Source: DASUPK01 sp963736305 (lineage in GTDB: Bacteria > Actinomycetota > Thermoleophilia > Solirubrobacterales > 70-9). From it: a DNA stretch of 64,000 bases. Below, piece after piece: positions 8,511 through 16,519 of this stretch. A program made the position numbers and the translations under genes. Position 1 is the stretch's first letter. Each line of letters starts with the position of its first letter. The stretch spans positions 62,001 through 126,000 of the forward strand of contig CAVTOD010000004.1 in the NCBI GenBank assembly GCA_963736305.1, read 5' to 3'. The notes under the pieces were generated by a model. The model was given only the letters and a program-made list of their open reading frames with translations, did not search any database and was not told where the DNA came from.

Positions 8511-9176
8511 TTGCGTCGCTTCCATTGGAAGCGGAGGCGGGCTGCGCTAGCGCTGCTGCCCGTCCTGGCAATGATGATCACAGCAGGCATCGCGGGCGCT
8601 TCGGCGTCGGTTCCGGCAACCGGAACCGGTCCGGAGGCGACGGCGGCGGGCGGCCCGCCCACCGGGATCAGCCTGACCGGCCACCGGAACGTGATGGCTC
8701 ATCACACCGTCAAGTTCCGCGGCCGCGTCACCCCGGGTGGCAGCAGGGCAGTCGTCGTTCAGGTCGGTGGGCGGGAGCTCCATACGCACACCCAGGCCGA
8801 CGGTGCCTTCAAGGTGCGCTGGCACGCGCCGGGCTCCGGTACCTACCGGGCACGCGCGACGGTGGCCGGCTCAACTGTCCGCTCGCACGGACTGACGGTC
8901 AACGCCTTCCGGCCGGCCGAGGCCTCGTACTACGGCCCCGGCCTCTACGGAGGCGGTCTGGCCTGTGGCGGCACGCTGAGCCCCGGGAAGCTGGGCGTCG
9001 CGAACAAGACGCTCCCCTGTGGCTCGAAGGTCACCCTGAGGTATCACGGGAAGACGGTCACCGTCCCCGTGATCGACCGGGGGCCCTACGCGGGCAACCG
9101 CGAGTACGACCTGACGGCGGCCACCAAGGCCAAGCTCGGGTTTCCCTCCACGGGGACCGTGCTCACCACGCGCTAG
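8511..9176 (+). CDS. Secreted RlpA-like double-psi beta-barrel protein
   Basis: 221 residues starting at a TTG. An N-terminal signal peptide follows basic residues (RRFHWKRRRAALALLPVLAM). A middle Ig-like/bacterial surface domain (about 60-130) is followed by a C-terminal RlpA-type double-psi barrel with ASYYGPGLYGGGLACGGTL, GSKVTLRYHGK and VIDRGPYAGNREYDL, including the catalytic-type Asp. RlpA proteins cleave or bind peptidoglycan. The c-di-AMP riboswitch directly upstream ties it to cell-wall and osmotic control. The TTG start is chosen because it follows a purine-rich site and begins the signal peptide. Confidence 0.88.
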   Translation: MRRFHWKRRRAALALLPVLAMMITAGIAGASASVPATGTGPEATAAGGPPTGISLTGHRNVMAHHTVKFRGRVTPGGSRAVVVQVGGRELHTHTQADGAFKVRWHAPGSGTYRARATVAGSTVRSHGLTVNAFRPAEASYYGPGLYGGGLACGGTLSPGKLGVANKTLPCGSKVTLRYHGKTVTVPVIDRGPYAGNREYDLTAATKAKLGFPSTGTVLTTR

Positions 9177-9211
9177 TCAGGCGCTAGTTGACGCGAGGGT
9201 GCTCTGAGGCG

Positions 9212-10270
9212 TCAGCCGAAGAGCAACCCGTTTAAGGCAGGTCCGGGCTGGTGGGGGGCTTCGTCCTCCGCCAGCCTGGCCAGGCCGACTCCGACCAGCC
9301 GGACCGGCCTCTGTGGGTCGAACCGGTCGAGCAGCTCGCGCGCCGTCGCAACGACCTCCTCCGGATCGCAGGTGTGAGAGGAGAGGGTGCGCGAGCGCGT
9401 GTAGGTCTTGAAGGGCTGCAGGCGGATCTTGAGCGTCACGGTGCGTCCGCGGCGCTGGTTGGAGGCGAGGCTCTCGCAGACCGAGCGGGCGAGCCGCTCG
9501 ACGGTGTCGTGCAGGACCCGCCGGTCGGTGACGTCCTCGCGAAAGGTCGTCTCCCGGCTCTCGGACTTGCGGATCCGCTCCATGCTGAGCCGCTCGCTGC
9601 CGATCCCGTTGGCTCGGGCGCGCAGGCCGCGACCGTGCTTCGGCCCGAAGGAGTGCTCGAGGGTCTGCTCGTCTGTCTCGGCCAGATCCGCCACCGTCTC
9701 GACGCCCATCGCCCGGAGCCTGTCGAACGTCCGCGGACCCACCCCCGGCAGCAGGGAAGCCGGCTTCTCGCCGACGGTCTCCAGCCAGTTGTCGTGGTCG
9801 AGCATGAAGAACCCGTCCGGCTTGTCCAGGTCCGAGGCGATCTTTGCCATCAGCTTGTTGGGGGCAAGGCCGATCGAGCAGACCAGGTGGGTCGTCTCCC
9901 TGATCCGCCGCTTGATCTCCTGCGCGCGGGACTGGGGCACGGGGGATCCCGACAGGTCGACATAGGCCTCGTCCATGCCGACGACCTCGAGCTCGTCGCT
10001 GAACTGACGAAGGGTCTCCATCACCTTCACCGATCCGCGCTTGTAGAGCTGCATGTCGACGGGGAGGACGGTGAGCTGCGGGCAGCGCCTCCGGGCGGTC
10101 ACCATCGGCAGGGCGGAGTGGACTCCGAACTTCCGCGCCGCGTAGGAGGCGGTCGTGACCACGCCTCGCGGGCCGTCGTAGGCGACCACCACGGGCTTGC
10201 CGCGCAGCTCGGGATGTCGCAGCATCTCGATCGACACATAGAAGGCATCCATGTCCACGTGGGCGATCAC
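9212..10270 (-). CDS. dinB: DNA polymerase IV (Y-family translesion polymerase)
   Basis: 352 residues. The palm carboxylates are D6/D8 in MIAHVDMDAFYVSIE and D100/E101 in VVGMDEAYVDLSG. The helix-hairpin-helix (LLPGVGPRTFDRLRAMGV) and little-finger domain follow in order. The enzyme copies past damaged bases with low fidelity. The C terminus (LNGLLFG) is short and contains no clear QLxLF clamp-binding peptide; LFG at the very end may be a remnant. I see no GAAC-N4-GTTC LexA box in the 57-base gap to the divergent gene at 10328, unlike recA in this window. Confidence 0.95.
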   Translation of the reverse strand: MIAHVDMDAFYVSIEMLRHPELRGKPVVVAYDGPRGVVTTASYAARKFGVHSALPMVTARRRCPQLTVLPVDMQLYKRGSVKVMETLRQFSDELEVVGMDEAYVDLSGSPVPQSRAQEIKRRIRETTHLVCSIGLAPNKLMAKIASDLDKPDGFFMLDHDNWLETVGEKPASLLPGVGPRTFDRLRAMGVETVADLAETDEQTLEHSFGPKHGRGLRARANGIGSERLSMERIRKSESRETTFREDVTDRRVLHDTVERLARSVCESLASNQRRGRTVTLKIRLQPFKTYTRSRTLSSHTCDPEEVVATARELLDRFDPQRPVRLVGVGLARLAEDEAPHQPGPALNGLLFG

Positions 10271-10327
10271 CTGCGACCGAATGAGATTACGCCCGCTCCT
10301 AGACGGAGGACGCTATTTTGAGCGGCG

Positions 10328-10627
10328 GTGACGAACGCTGAAGCAAAGAATCTCGAGGCGATCTCCCGGGCGATCGACCAGCACAACTCGAACTGCCCGT
10401 TCCCGGCCAGCGAGGTCCGCATGAACCCGTTCGAGTGCGAGCGCCTGGGCTGGGAGGAGATCCGCGGCCTCCCGATCGTCGCCGACCCTGAGCTCGGCAC
10501 CGGCGCCTTCCGGATCATCTGCTCCCGCGACCAGGAGGGCGAAGGCATCGAGGAGGCCGAGGCGCTCGGAATCCCCATCGAGGTCGCGGTTCCGAGCGGC
10601 CCGCCGGCGGCGAAGCCGCCGGCGTAG
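10328..10627 (+). CDS. Small uncharacterised protein with three cysteines
   Basis: 99 residues from a GTG start. Not recognised. It is well behaved as a protein: acidic, with a compact core (SNCPFPASEVRMNPFECERL, then GLPIVADPELGTGAFRIIC) in which three Cys could bind metal or form disulfides, and a Pro/Ala-rich tail. No signal peptide or membrane segment is visible. It is transcribed divergently from dinB and is followed at once by a good terminator, so it is a single-gene unit. The conserved look of the core suggests a lineage-specific family. Confidence 0.65.
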   Translation: MTNAEAKNLEAISRAIDQHNSNCPFPASEVRMNPFECERLGWEEIRGLPIVADPELGTGAFRIICSRDQEGEGIEEAEALGIPIEVAVPSGPPAAKPPA

Positions 10628-10644
10628 ATCCGGCGGCGGTTTTT
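10615..10644 (+). terminator. Rho-independent terminator
   Basis: Perfect 8-bp stem GCCGCCGG (10615-10622) / CCGGCGGC (10630-10637), loop CGTAGAT, then GG and a run of five T. It overlaps the last codons and stop of the small gene at 10328 and ends its transcript. Confidence 0.8.
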
Positions 10645-10675
10645 GTGGCCGCCGTTGATGGCGAAGCGTCAGCCG

Positions 10676-11434
10676 CTAGTTGAGCGCCGCCGCCAGGCGG
10701 CGGCGGTGCTCGCGGGCCAGCGGATGGTCCGCGCCCAGCTCCGTGAAGATCGCCACCATCACGCGGCGCAGGCTGTCCTTACGCTCCGGATCCTGCTCGG
10801 CCGCGAGGACGGCCTGCAGCTGCTCGAGCGCCTCGTCCGGCTTGCCGTCGTCCCACGCGGCGAAGGCGGACTGAAGCTCGCCTGAGCCGTCGCCGTTCTC
10901 GGAGTCCGAGAGCTCGATGCGGGCGAGCAAACCGTCGGCGACGAAGTCGGTGGGGAAGGGGCGCAGCAGCTCGAGCGCCTGCTCGGTCTCGCCGCGCCCG
11001 AGCAGGATGCGGCCGAGGGCAACCGCCGATGGGGCGTGCCGCGGGTCCAGCTCGAGCGCCTTTCGCAGCGAATCCTCGTCGCCGGACTCGGCGAGGCGAT
11101 CGGCCTTCGACGGAACGAACTCGTTCAGGAAGCTCTCGATCGCGGCGGGCGGCTGGGCGCCGATGAACTCGGCGACGACCTTGCCGTCCTTGAAAGCCTT
11201 GACCGCGGGGATGCTCTGGATGCCGAACTCGCGCGCGATCCCCTGGTTGGCGTCGGTATCGACCTTGGCCAGCTCGACCTCGCCGTCGCGCTTCCGGACC
11301 GCGTCCTCGAGGGCCGGTCCGAGCGTCCTGCACGGCCCGCACCACTCGGCCCAGAAGTCGACCACGACGGGGACCTCCTTGGATCGCTCGACGACCTTGG
11401 CCTGGAACTCCTGCTCGCTGACGTCCCTGATCAC
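10676..11434 (-). CDS. Thioredoxin-domain protein with TPR tail (YbbN/co-chaperone type)
   Basis: 252 residues. The thioredoxin fold occupies about 1-110 with the classical active site W-C32-G-P-C35 (VVDFWAEWCGPCRTLGP) and the cis-Pro loop GIQSIPAVKAF. The rest is helical TPR-like repeats (ALELDPRHAPSAVALGRILL, AFAAWDDGKPDEALEQLQAV), the layout of YbbN/CnoX. E. coli CnoX lacks the redox CxxC, whereas this protein keeps it, as many actinobacterial members do. The GTG start overlaps the hydrolase stop by 4 bases (GTGA), so translation is coupled. It is the last gene of the ccdA-led minus-strand run. Confidence 0.88.
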   Translation of the reverse strand: MIRDVSEQEFQAKVVERSKEVPVVVDFWAEWCGPCRTLGPALEDAVRKRDGEVELAKVDTDANQGIAREFGIQSIPAVKAFKDGKVVAEFIGAQPPAAIESFLNEFVPSKADRLAESGDEDSLRKALELDPRHAPSAVALGRILLGRGETEQALELLRPFPTDFVADGLLARIELSDSENGDGSGELQSAFAAWDDGKPDEALEQLQAVLAAEQDPERKDSLRRVMVAIFTELGADHPLAREHRRRLAAALN

Positions 11435-12393
11435 GTCTGTGAGGTTAGAGCGGGGGAGACCTCGGCTTCGGAGGTCACGCAGAGGTGACGGCGCAGGAAA
11501 TGAAGCTGATCGGCGATCGAGCGCTCGCGCCATTCGCCCACGTAGATGTCGAAGTGCAGGCAGGGATAGTCCCGCACCTCGACCCGGCCCTTGGCCCGCC
11601 AGGCGGCGGCACGGGCGGCCGCGGACGGCGCGACGGTGTCGCGGTCGGCGATCACGACGAGGATCGGGCAGCGAATCTTCTCCATCCTGCTGATCGCCCT
11701 GTTCGTCCACTCCGCGAATACGGCCCGCCCGGTCACCTCGTTGCGCCAGGTGGGCCCTGCGATCGCCCGCATCCCCGGCTCGGACTCCTCACTGCTCATC
11801 GCCGCGAGGGAGCCGAGCGGACCCACCGTGGGGACCATCAGCGGCTCCTGGTCGCGCAGCATCCGCACCGCGTCCCGAGCGCCCAGAGCCGTCAGCCGGA
11901 CCTGCTGGCCGATGCCCGCGTACCGGCCGAGATGGCGGAGCGTGGCCACGCCGTCGAGATCCGGAGTCTGGATGACCACCCCGGCGATTCGCGGGTCCTC
12001 GGCGGCGACGTAGACGACGTGACCTCCGGACCAGGAGGTGCCCCAGAGGACGATCCGATCGGGATCGACACCGTCGATGCCGCGGGCGAACTCGACTGCC
12101 GCCCGGTAGTCCTCGCGATGGCGCGACGGCCAGGCGAATTGGCGCGGCTCGCCGGTCGAGTTGCCGAAGCAGCGGTAGTCGAAGAGAAGCACGTCGAGGC
12201 CGGCCTCCGCGAAGGCTTCGGCGAAGGGGAGAAGGCCCGCGTCCATCGTCCCGCCGAAGCCGTGGGCCATGACGACACACGGCCGCCCACGATCGCCTGC
12301 GAACGCGTCGCCCTCGCCGGTCAAATGCCAGGCGGCGCAGGTCTCCCCGTGGCTGGGGAAGGAGACGTCCGCGATCTCAGGCCTTCCCATCAA
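11431..12393 (-). CDS. Alpha/beta hydrolase
   Basis: 320 residues with the hydrolase fold: oxyanion region AHGFGGTMD (43-51), nucleophile elbow GTSWSGGH (118-125), a cap insertion rich in Met/Arg, the acid in VVIADRDTVAPS, and a late His in CLHFDIYVGEW. The shape resembles the DltD/dienelactone or X-Pro-type serine hydrolases that act on soluble esters or amides. It overlaps the flavin monooxygenase gene by 4 bases (ATGA) and the thioredoxin/TPR gene by 4 bases. A monooxygenase followed by a hydrolase suggests a small Baeyer-Villiger-like route (ketone to ester to acid plus alcohol), which is an inference. Confidence 0.85.
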   Translation of the reverse strand: MMGRPEIADVSFPSHGETCAAWHLTGEGDAFAGDRGRPCVVMAHGFGGTMDAGLLPFAEAFAEAGLDVLLFDYRCFGNSTGEPRQFAWPSRHREDYRAAVEFARGIDGVDPDRIVLWGTSWSGGHVVYVAAEDPRIAGVVIQTPDLDGVATLRHLGRYAGIGQQVRLTALGARDAVRMLRDQEPLMVPTVGPLGSLAAMSSEESEPGMRAIAGPTWRNEVTGRAVFAEWTNRAISRMEKIRCPILVVIADRDTVAPSAAARAAAWRAKGRVEVRDYPCLHFDIYVGEWRERSIADQLHFLRRHLCVTSEAEVSPALTSQT

Positions 12394-13796
12394 ACGGGTT
12401 GCTCCTCGGCGCTGCCTCGGAGCACCCTCGCACTATCCGCGGTGAGGACGCGCCCCGCGCGCTTCGGAGCCATTCCCTGGGCCGCGCGCTCCCGACCGGC
12501 CGGGATCTCGCGCGTCCAGATGTCGTGCTCGTACGTGTACCACTCGATCTCCATGGTGTGCCGGGGGCGGTCCGAGAACTCCGCGGTGTGGATCGACTCG
12601 TCGTGCCGGATCGTCTCCTCCATCTCGGGGATCGACGGGAGCGCATACTCACCCCCGACGTAGCGCGCCACCAGCTTGGACTGGAGCTCGACGAACGGGA
12701 ACAGGGTCGGGATCGCCTGCGCGAAGCCGATCAGCGCGAGGTCGTCGATGCCCGGCTTGAAGATGCGCTTGTACAGCGGCAGGCGGTTTTCCGGAGCCGA
12801 GAGAAGCTCGGGGTCCAGGAAGGGGAAGGTGATGTTGTATCCAGTCGCGTAGATGATCGCGTCGACCTGCTCGACGCTCTCGTCCTCGAATCGGACGCTG
12901 TCCCCCTCGAGCCGCTCGATGTTGGGCTTCGCGACGGCGTCGCCCGAGCCGAGCCGTAACAGCAGCTCGCTGGACACCGTCGGGTGGGCCTCCAGGAACT
13001 TGTGGTTGGGGTGGGGAAGGCCGAAGTCCTCCATCCGCCCCGAGGCGAGCCGGGGAAGCATCCGCGCCATGCGGCGCTGGAGCCCCAGCGGCAAGCGCGG
13101 GTTGATCTTGACCAGCGTGTCGAACGGTCGCCCCAGGAAGTACTTCGGCATCACCCAGGCGCCGCTGCGGGTCGAGATGAAGACCTTCTCGGCGACGCCC
13201 TTGCGCGAGAGCTCGGAGGTGATGTCGACGCCGCTGTTGCCGATCCCCACGACGAGAACGCGCTTGCCGTAGAGATCGAGCGGATCATTCGGCCCGATGT
13301 AGTGGTGGGCGTGGATCGTCTCGCCGTCGAAGCCGCCGGGGAAGTCCGGGAGGCGCGGGTCCCAGTGGTGGCCGTTCCCGACCACCAGGAAGTCGAACTC
13401 CTGCACCGAGCCGTCGCCGAGCGTGATCTCCCAGCCACCGTCGGGCTTTCGCTCGGCGTGCTCCACCGGCGTCTCGAAGCGGATCCGGTCGCGCAGGGAG
13501 AACGCGTCGGCGTAGCGGTGGAGGTAGCCGAGGATCTCCGCGTGGTGCGGGTAGTCGGGGTACTCGTCGGGCCCCATCGGCATATCGCGGAAGGAGACGC
13601 CGTCGCGCGAGGTGTCGATGTGGAGCGACTGGTAGGCCGAGGAGCGCCCGTTCGGATTGCCGAAGTACCAGTTGCCGCCGATGTCGTCGCTGGCCTCGAA
13701 GCAGGTGTAGGGGAGGCCCCAATCGGAGAACGCCTTGCCCGCCGTGAGGCCGCTGATGCCGGCGCCGATCACGCATGTGGTGGGCTTGGCGGCCAT
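12390..13796 (-). CDS. Flavin-containing monooxygenase (class B type)
   Basis: 468 residues. FAD-binding Rossmann motif at the N terminus (CVIGAGISGLTAGKAF, 8-23) and a second, NADPH-binding Rossmann motif near 188 (VLVVGIGNSGVDI). Aromatic residues and DEYPDYPHHAEILGYL match FMO-type enzymes that use NADPH and O2 to oxygenate soft nucleophiles or ketones. The stop overlaps the start of the downstream hydrolase (ATGA), so the two products are made together. The gene follows ccdA after 41 bases. Confidence 0.9.
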   Translation of the reverse strand: MAAKPTTCVIGAGISGLTAGKAFSDWGLPYTCFEASDDIGGNWYFGNPNGRSSAYQSLHIDTSRDGVSFRDMPMGPDEYPDYPHHAEILGYLHRYADAFSLRDRIRFETPVEHAERKPDGGWEITLGDGSVQEFDFLVVGNGHHWDPRLPDFPGGFDGETIHAHHYIGPNDPLDLYGKRVLVVGIGNSGVDITSELSRKGVAEKVFISTRSGAWVMPKYFLGRPFDTLVKINPRLPLGLQRRMARMLPRLASGRMEDFGLPHPNHKFLEAHPTVSSELLLRLGSGDAVAKPNIERLEGDSVRFEDESVEQVDAIIYATGYNITFPFLDPELLSAPENRLPLYKRIFKPGIDDLALIGFAQAIPTLFPFVELQSKLVARYVGGEYALPSIPEMEETIRHDESIHTAEFSDRPRHTMEIEWYTYEHDIWTREIPAGRERAAQGMAPKRAGRVLTADSARVLRGSAEEQPV

Positions 13797-13837
13797 GATC
13801 GAGGTCGGAGTCTAGGGAACTGGCTGGCTGGCCAGTC

Positions 13838-14584
13838 CTAGACGTTCGACGAGAAGTTGATCCCGAGGTTGTTGAGCAGGTCCTGGGCCCAGCGGTTGAA
13901 GGTGTCGAACCACCCGGTCAGGATCGCGACGCCGAAGGCGATCAGGATCAGGCCGCCGATCGCCATGATCAGCGGGTAGTGGCGCTTGACGACGGCGAAC
14001 GCGGTCGTCATCCGGCTGAAGGCGATGGAGGTCAGCAGGAAGGGGATCGCGAGGCCGGCGGAGTAGACGGCGAGCAGGAGCCCGCCGTGGAGGGCGGACC
14101 CGGACACCGCCGCGGCGCTCAGGATGGCCGCGAGCGTTGGCCCGATGCATGGCGTCCAGGCGAGCCCGAAGGCGAGGCCCGCCACCAGCGGGCCGCCGGT
14201 CCCGGCGCGCTCCAGCAGTCCCTCGACGTGCCACTCGCGGTTGAGCTGCGGGATGAAGATAGCGCTGACGAAGAACACCCCCATCGCGATGATCAGCCAG
14301 GCCGCGATCTTGTCGAGCAGCACCTGGTGCTCCTGGAGCGTGCTGCCGATGCTCGTGGCTCCCAGCCCGAGCAGGATGAAGATCGCCGAGAAGCTGGAGA
14401 CGAAGAGCAGGCTCGGGACGATCACCCGGCGCCAGTTCGCCTGCTCCAGATCGGCCGCCGCCACACCCGTGACCGCGGAGAGATAGCCGGGGACGAGGGG
14501 AAGCACGCAGGGCGAGAGGAAGGAGACGATGCCCGCGGCAAGGGCGGTGAGAACACCGGGTAGTGCCGTGGGATCGCTGCTCAT
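13838..14584 (-). CDS. ccdA: CcdA-type cytochrome c biogenesis/thiol transport membrane protein
   Basis: 248 residues with six hydrophobic segments. The first helix holds the family motif FLSPCVLPLVPGYLS, and a second conserved Cys lies in AWTPCIGPTLAAI. CcdA carries reducing equivalents from cytoplasmic thioredoxin across the membrane to extracytoplasmic thiol proteins, for example for haem attachment to cytochrome c. The cotranscribed thioredoxin/TPR protein three genes on could be its cytoplasmic donor. No ResB/ResC partner is in the window. Confidence 0.92.
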   Translation of the reverse strand: MSSDPTALPGVLTALAAGIVSFLSPCVLPLVPGYLSAVTGVAAADLEQANWRRVIVPSLLFVSSFSAIFILLGLGATSIGSTLQEHQVLLDKIAAWLIIAMGVFFVSAIFIPQLNREWHVEGLLERAGTGGPLVAGLAFGLAWTPCIGPTLAAILSAAAVSGSALHGGLLLAVYSAGLAIPFLLTSIAFSRMTTAFAVVKRHYPLIMAIGGLILIAFGVAILTGWFDTFNRWAQDLLNNLGINFSSNV

Positions 14585-14717
14585 TGGGTGATTTGTACTG
14601 ACTGAATCTGCGGCTAGGCCCGGATGTTCACGTATACGGCCGTGCGTAGGGTCTGGCCTGCATCCGGATCCCCGGCCAACGGCACTTGTTTTCAGGCGTC
14701 CAGCACGTTGGCCAACT

Positions 14718-14767
14718 CGGCGAGGCGGCCTTCATCCCCCTGGGGTCGCCTCGCCGATGTCTTTTTT
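14718..14767 (+). terminator. Orphan terminator-like hairpin with U-run
   Basis: Perfect 10-bp stem CGGCGAGGCG (14718-14727) / CGCCTCGCCG (14747-14756) with a 19-base loop, then ATGTC and six T on the plus strand. Both flanking genes (ccdA and DUF72) are on the minus strand, so no known plus-strand transcript ends here. The whole 233-base gap 14585-14817 otherwise holds no gene I can support. On the minus strand there are short coding-like stretches in two frames, interrupted by stops, which might be a decayed gene. Confidence 0.5.
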
Positions 14768-14817
14768 CGGCCCGTTGTTGGGCAGATCCGGCGGGGCCGT
14801 AAACAAGGACCGCATCG

Positions 14818-15708
14818 CTAGGGCTCCGGGCCGGGATCCTGGCCGAGGATGCCCCGCAGCGCCCGTGCGGCCTTCGGCGCCAGCTCCCGCGCGTTGTTGT
14901 TGAACATCACGTGGACCTGGTCGGCCTCGGCGTCCAGTGCCTTCGCCCGGTCGGCGATCTCCTCCAGCTCCTTCTTCGAGTAGTCGTAGTCGAAGCGCTC
15001 CGCGACGCTTCGGCCATGCAGATAGCCCTCGGTGTTGCGCCCGTGACAGCGCATGTATGCCACGGAATCGCGGGTGACCGCATCGATCGGCGGGAAGATC
15101 GGGACGTGGTCGCCCGGCGGGGTGTCGACGCAGACGAACACGGCGTCGTGGGCCGAGAGCCAGTCCAGCACCTTCTCGAAGCGCTTCGACGAGGCCCAGC
15201 TGCGCCGCCGGAACTCCACCGCCACGGGGGTGGGGGCGAGGCCGTCGATGACCGGAGAGAGCTCATCGAGGTCGTTCTCCCGGGGATCGAAGGCCGGCGT
15301 CAGCTGGAGGAGGTAGACCCCGAGCTTCCCGGCGTCCGCGAGCGGCTTCATGGCCTTCGCCGTCCGCCGCACCATCTCGTCCACCAGCGCCCGGTCCAGA
15401 AGGACGCGCCCGCGCTCGTTCGTCTCCACCTCGTCCCGCAGGTCGGGGGGCAGCTCCTTCAGCTGCGCGGCGTGATGGGAGAGAAGGCGATGGAGCTTGA
15501 CGTCGAACTGAAATCCCTCCGGCGTGCGCTTCGCCCAGCCCTCGACCGTCGAGGTGGCCGGGATCGCGTAGAAGCTGGAGTTGAGCTCCACGGCGTCGAA
15601 GCGCTCCGCGTAGAAGTCCAGTCGGTCCTTGGCGGCGAGGCCCTTCGGGTACCAGTGCTCCACGAAGCCGGGGTCCGACCAGCTGGAGGTGCCGACGACG
15701 ATCGCCAC
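14818..15708 (-). CDS. DUF72 family protein
   Basis: 296 residues. It shows the DUF72 TIM-barrel-like signature: start VVGTSSWSDPGFVEHWYP, then YAERFDAVELNSSFYA, VAVEFRRRSW and a C-terminal VHVMFNNNA. The biochemical role of DUF72 is not established. It starts 3 bases after the frameshifted ferritin-like gene ends and so was probably in one transcript with it. A second, shorter DUF72 paralogue is encoded at 29708. Confidence 0.9.
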   Translation of the reverse strand: MAIVVGTSSWSDPGFVEHWYPKGLAAKDRLDFYAERFDAVELNSSFYAIPATSTVEGWAKRTPEGFQFDVKLHRLLSHHAAQLKELPPDLRDEVETNERGRVLLDRALVDEMVRRTAKAMKPLADAGKLGVYLLQLTPAFDPRENDLDELSPVIDGLAPTPVAVEFRRRSWASSKRFEKVLDWLSAHDAVFVCVDTPPGDHVPIFPPIDAVTRDSVAYMRCHGRNTEGYLHGRSVAERFDYDYSKKELEEIADRAKALDAEADQVHVMFNNNARELAPKAARALRGILGQDPGPEP

Positions 15709-15711
15709 CGG

Positions 15712-16109
15712 TTAACTATGGCTGGCGACCGGCTCCAGCAGAGAGGTCTCACCGCGCTCCCAGGCGCCGAGCAGGTGCGCGGCGAATCTCGCGTCGAGGT
15801 GCAGCAGCGCGCGGACGCCGAAGAGGATGTCCGCGGCGAAGGCCGGCTCGCTTCGCGCGAGGCCGGGCCGCTCACGACACCGGCGATGTCCTTGAGCTTG
15901 TTCGGGCTGCCGCCCAGCGCCTCGAGACGCTCGCGGACGCGCTGCTCGTGGTTCTCGGTCTCGCCGATGTGACGCTCGAAGGCGTCAGCGATCGTCGGGT
16001 CGCCGGCGATCTTCGGGGCGGCCTTCACCTGGGGGAGGGCCTGCTTTTCGATCGCGTGGACATCACCGAGGTACTTGATGATCTGCTCCTGAATGGTTCT
16101 CTCACTCAT
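15712..16109 (-). pseudogene. Frameshifted DUF892/YciF-type ferritin-like protein gene
   Basis: Starts at the ATG at 16109 behind a strong GAGAGGAGC site and encodes an all-helical ferritin-like N-terminal half (MSERTIQEQIIKYLGDVHAI, then FERHIGETENHEQRVRERLE with metal-ligand-type Glu/His). At about 15865-15867, in GGCCCGGCC, one base seems missing. After VVSGP the family-like continuation (GLARSEPAFAADILFG, then LLHLDARFAAHLLGAWERG) is in another frame and ends at a TAA at 15712. The total of 398 bases would be 399 (132 residues) with one extra C. It is either a real inactivating frameshift or a base-calling error in a C/G run. Confidence 0.8.
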
Positions 16110-16231
16110 CGATGCTCCTCTCTCGAAGTTCGGTCTCACCCTTGTGCCGCGAGCGGCGGGCAATCAAACCCGCGGTGCGTCGCCAGGTCATCCACCCCGA
16201 GTGGGTCGTCGTCTGACTCGAGCAGGGCGCG

Positions 16232-16519
16232 CTAGTAGGGGCGGATCAAACGCGGCCGTCTCCTGCGGCGGGGCGAAACAGGCCAGTCGGGCCTCTCCCA
16301 CTCGAGCTTCGCCCGCGCGATGGCCTCCTGTTCGACCCTCGGGTGACAGCGGCGGCAAACCGGCTCGAGGTTCTCCAGGACGTCGAGGCCCCCGTAACGC
16401 CGCGGCATCTTGTGATGGGCGACCAGGTCATCCAGCGTCCCGCACGCGACGCATGCCGCACCGGCGGTGACCATCGCCGAAAGCACCGGCCACGGGAGAT
16501 GTTGGGGGGATTGCCTCAT
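16232..16519 (-). CDS. HNH endonuclease family protein
   Basis: 95 residues from the ATG at 16519. The HNH fold is clear: zinc Cys pair C23-x2-C26, the His pair at 35-36 (LVAHHKMPRRYGG), Asn in ENLEPVC, and the second Cys pair C55-R-R-C58-H59. The C-terminal tail is very basic (RRRRRPRLIR) and could bind DNA. Small free-standing HNH proteins nick or cut DNA and are common in phage and mobile regions. It sits at the edge of the accessory region that holds the IS nest. The frame is open upstream without family features. Confidence 0.8.
   Translation of the reverse strand: MRQSPQHLPWPVLSAMVTAGAACVACGTLDDLVAHHKMPRRYGGLDVLENLEPVCRRCHPRVEQEAIARAKLEWERPDWPVSPRRRRRPRLIRPY

Noticed and set aside
14585..14700. 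Possible selenoprotein (in-frame TGA between LAELANVLDA and KQVPLAGDP on the minus strand)
   Set aside because: No usable start codon upstream in that frame and no recognisable selenocysteine insertion hairpin after the TGA; decay is simpler.
14624..14821. Plus-strand 65-codon frame before the DUF72 gene
   Set aside because: Runs through the hairpin and T-run, has no domain, and the composition is not protein-like.
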